Shown here in pieces: positions 14,703-14,799 of a stretch of 14,799 nucleotides of DNA. Source of the stretch: an uncultured Clostridia bacterium. GTDB taxonomy: Bacteria; Bacillota; Clostridia; Lachnospirales; Lachnospiraceae. The DNA lies in NCBI GenBank assembly GCA_947178015.1, contig CAMWWW010000015.1, forward strand, positions 1 through 14,799, written 5' to 3'. A model generated the notes under the pieces. It did no database searches. It was not told where the DNA came from and saw nothing but the letters and a program-made list of their open reading frames with translations. How positions within the stretch are numbered: position 1 is the stretch's first letter; every line of letters begins with the position of its first letter. Position numbers and translations under genes: made by a program.

Positions 14703-14728
14703 CATATCTGATATGGTTATTATACCAT
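14703..14728 (-). promoter_or_regulatory. extended -10 promoter of the redox pair with overlapping palindromic operators
   Basis: The minus strand reads TGGTATAAT: a perfect TATAAT (14719-14724) with an upstream TGn, the extended -10 element. No good -35 is visible 16-18 nt upstream, which fits this promoter class. The -10 is centred in ATGGT-N6-ACCAT (14713-14728), and a perfect palindrome CATATC-T-GATATG (14703-14715) covers the expected start site. Both are placed where a repressor would act. Confidence 0.55.
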
Positions 14729-14799
14729 TTTGAAATAAACTTTTTATAGTATATTTTCTAAAATATTATAAGTTTTTGTAAAGGGATTCATGTAATCAT

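Noticed and set aside
14751..14766. 16-nt palindrome ATATTTTCTAAAATAT near the right edge
   Set aside because: Perfect, but made almost only of A and T within a very AT-rich stretch where such symmetry arises easily; no adjacent gene start gives it meaning.

Overview
The window looks like a piece of a Bacillota chromosome, most likely class Clostridia and probably Lachnospiraceae. The evidence is strong AGGAGG-type ribosome binding sites, very short intergenic gaps, a YugP-type membrane zinc peptidase lying between fmt and rsmB, and a divergent clostridial-style MurE with the DNPR (meso-diaminopimelate) motif. This placement comes from recognising families, not from a database search. Almost everything is housekeeping, and all confident genes lie on the minus strand, so the window reads right to left.

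Positions 12584 down to 119 hold nine genes in one direction: ftsK/spoIIIE, murE, murF, priA, def, fmt, a zinc metallopeptidase, rsmB and rlmN. Gaps are at most 35 nt except for 94 nt between def and fmt; ftsK/murE, murE/murF and peptidase/rsmB overlap by 4 to 8 nt. A good sigma-A-type promoter lies about 55 nt upstream of ftsK. The cluster joins chromosome translocation and septum work (FtsK), peptidoglycan precursor synthesis (MurE, MurF), replication restart (PriA), N-formyl-methionine handling (Fmt, Def) and rRNA modification (RsmB, RlmN). The stp-prkC-rsgA genes that often follow rlmN in Bacillota do not begin in the 118 nt visible beyond it. Instead a plus-strand open frame runs in from the left edge and overlaps the rlmN 3' end.

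Positions 12585 to 14799 hold a separate two-gene redox unit, also on the minus strand: an iron-sulfur flavoprotein (flavodoxin fold with a compact four-cysteine motif) followed by an aldo/keto reductase fused to a double [4Fe-4S] ferredoxin domain. It ends in a hairpin terminator. It begins from an extended -10 promoter wrapped in two palindromes, followed by a leader of about 170 nt that can fold into a three-way junction.

The most unusual item is a near-perfect 12-bp inverted repeat (one bulged base) inside priA. It coincides with an apparent in-frame insertion of about 14 residues between the two zinc-binding cysteine clusters, and looks like a small palindromic element that entered a protein gene in frame. 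I saw no CRISPR array, tRNA, rRNA, transposase or phage gene, and no clear new multi-gene defence or metabolic system.
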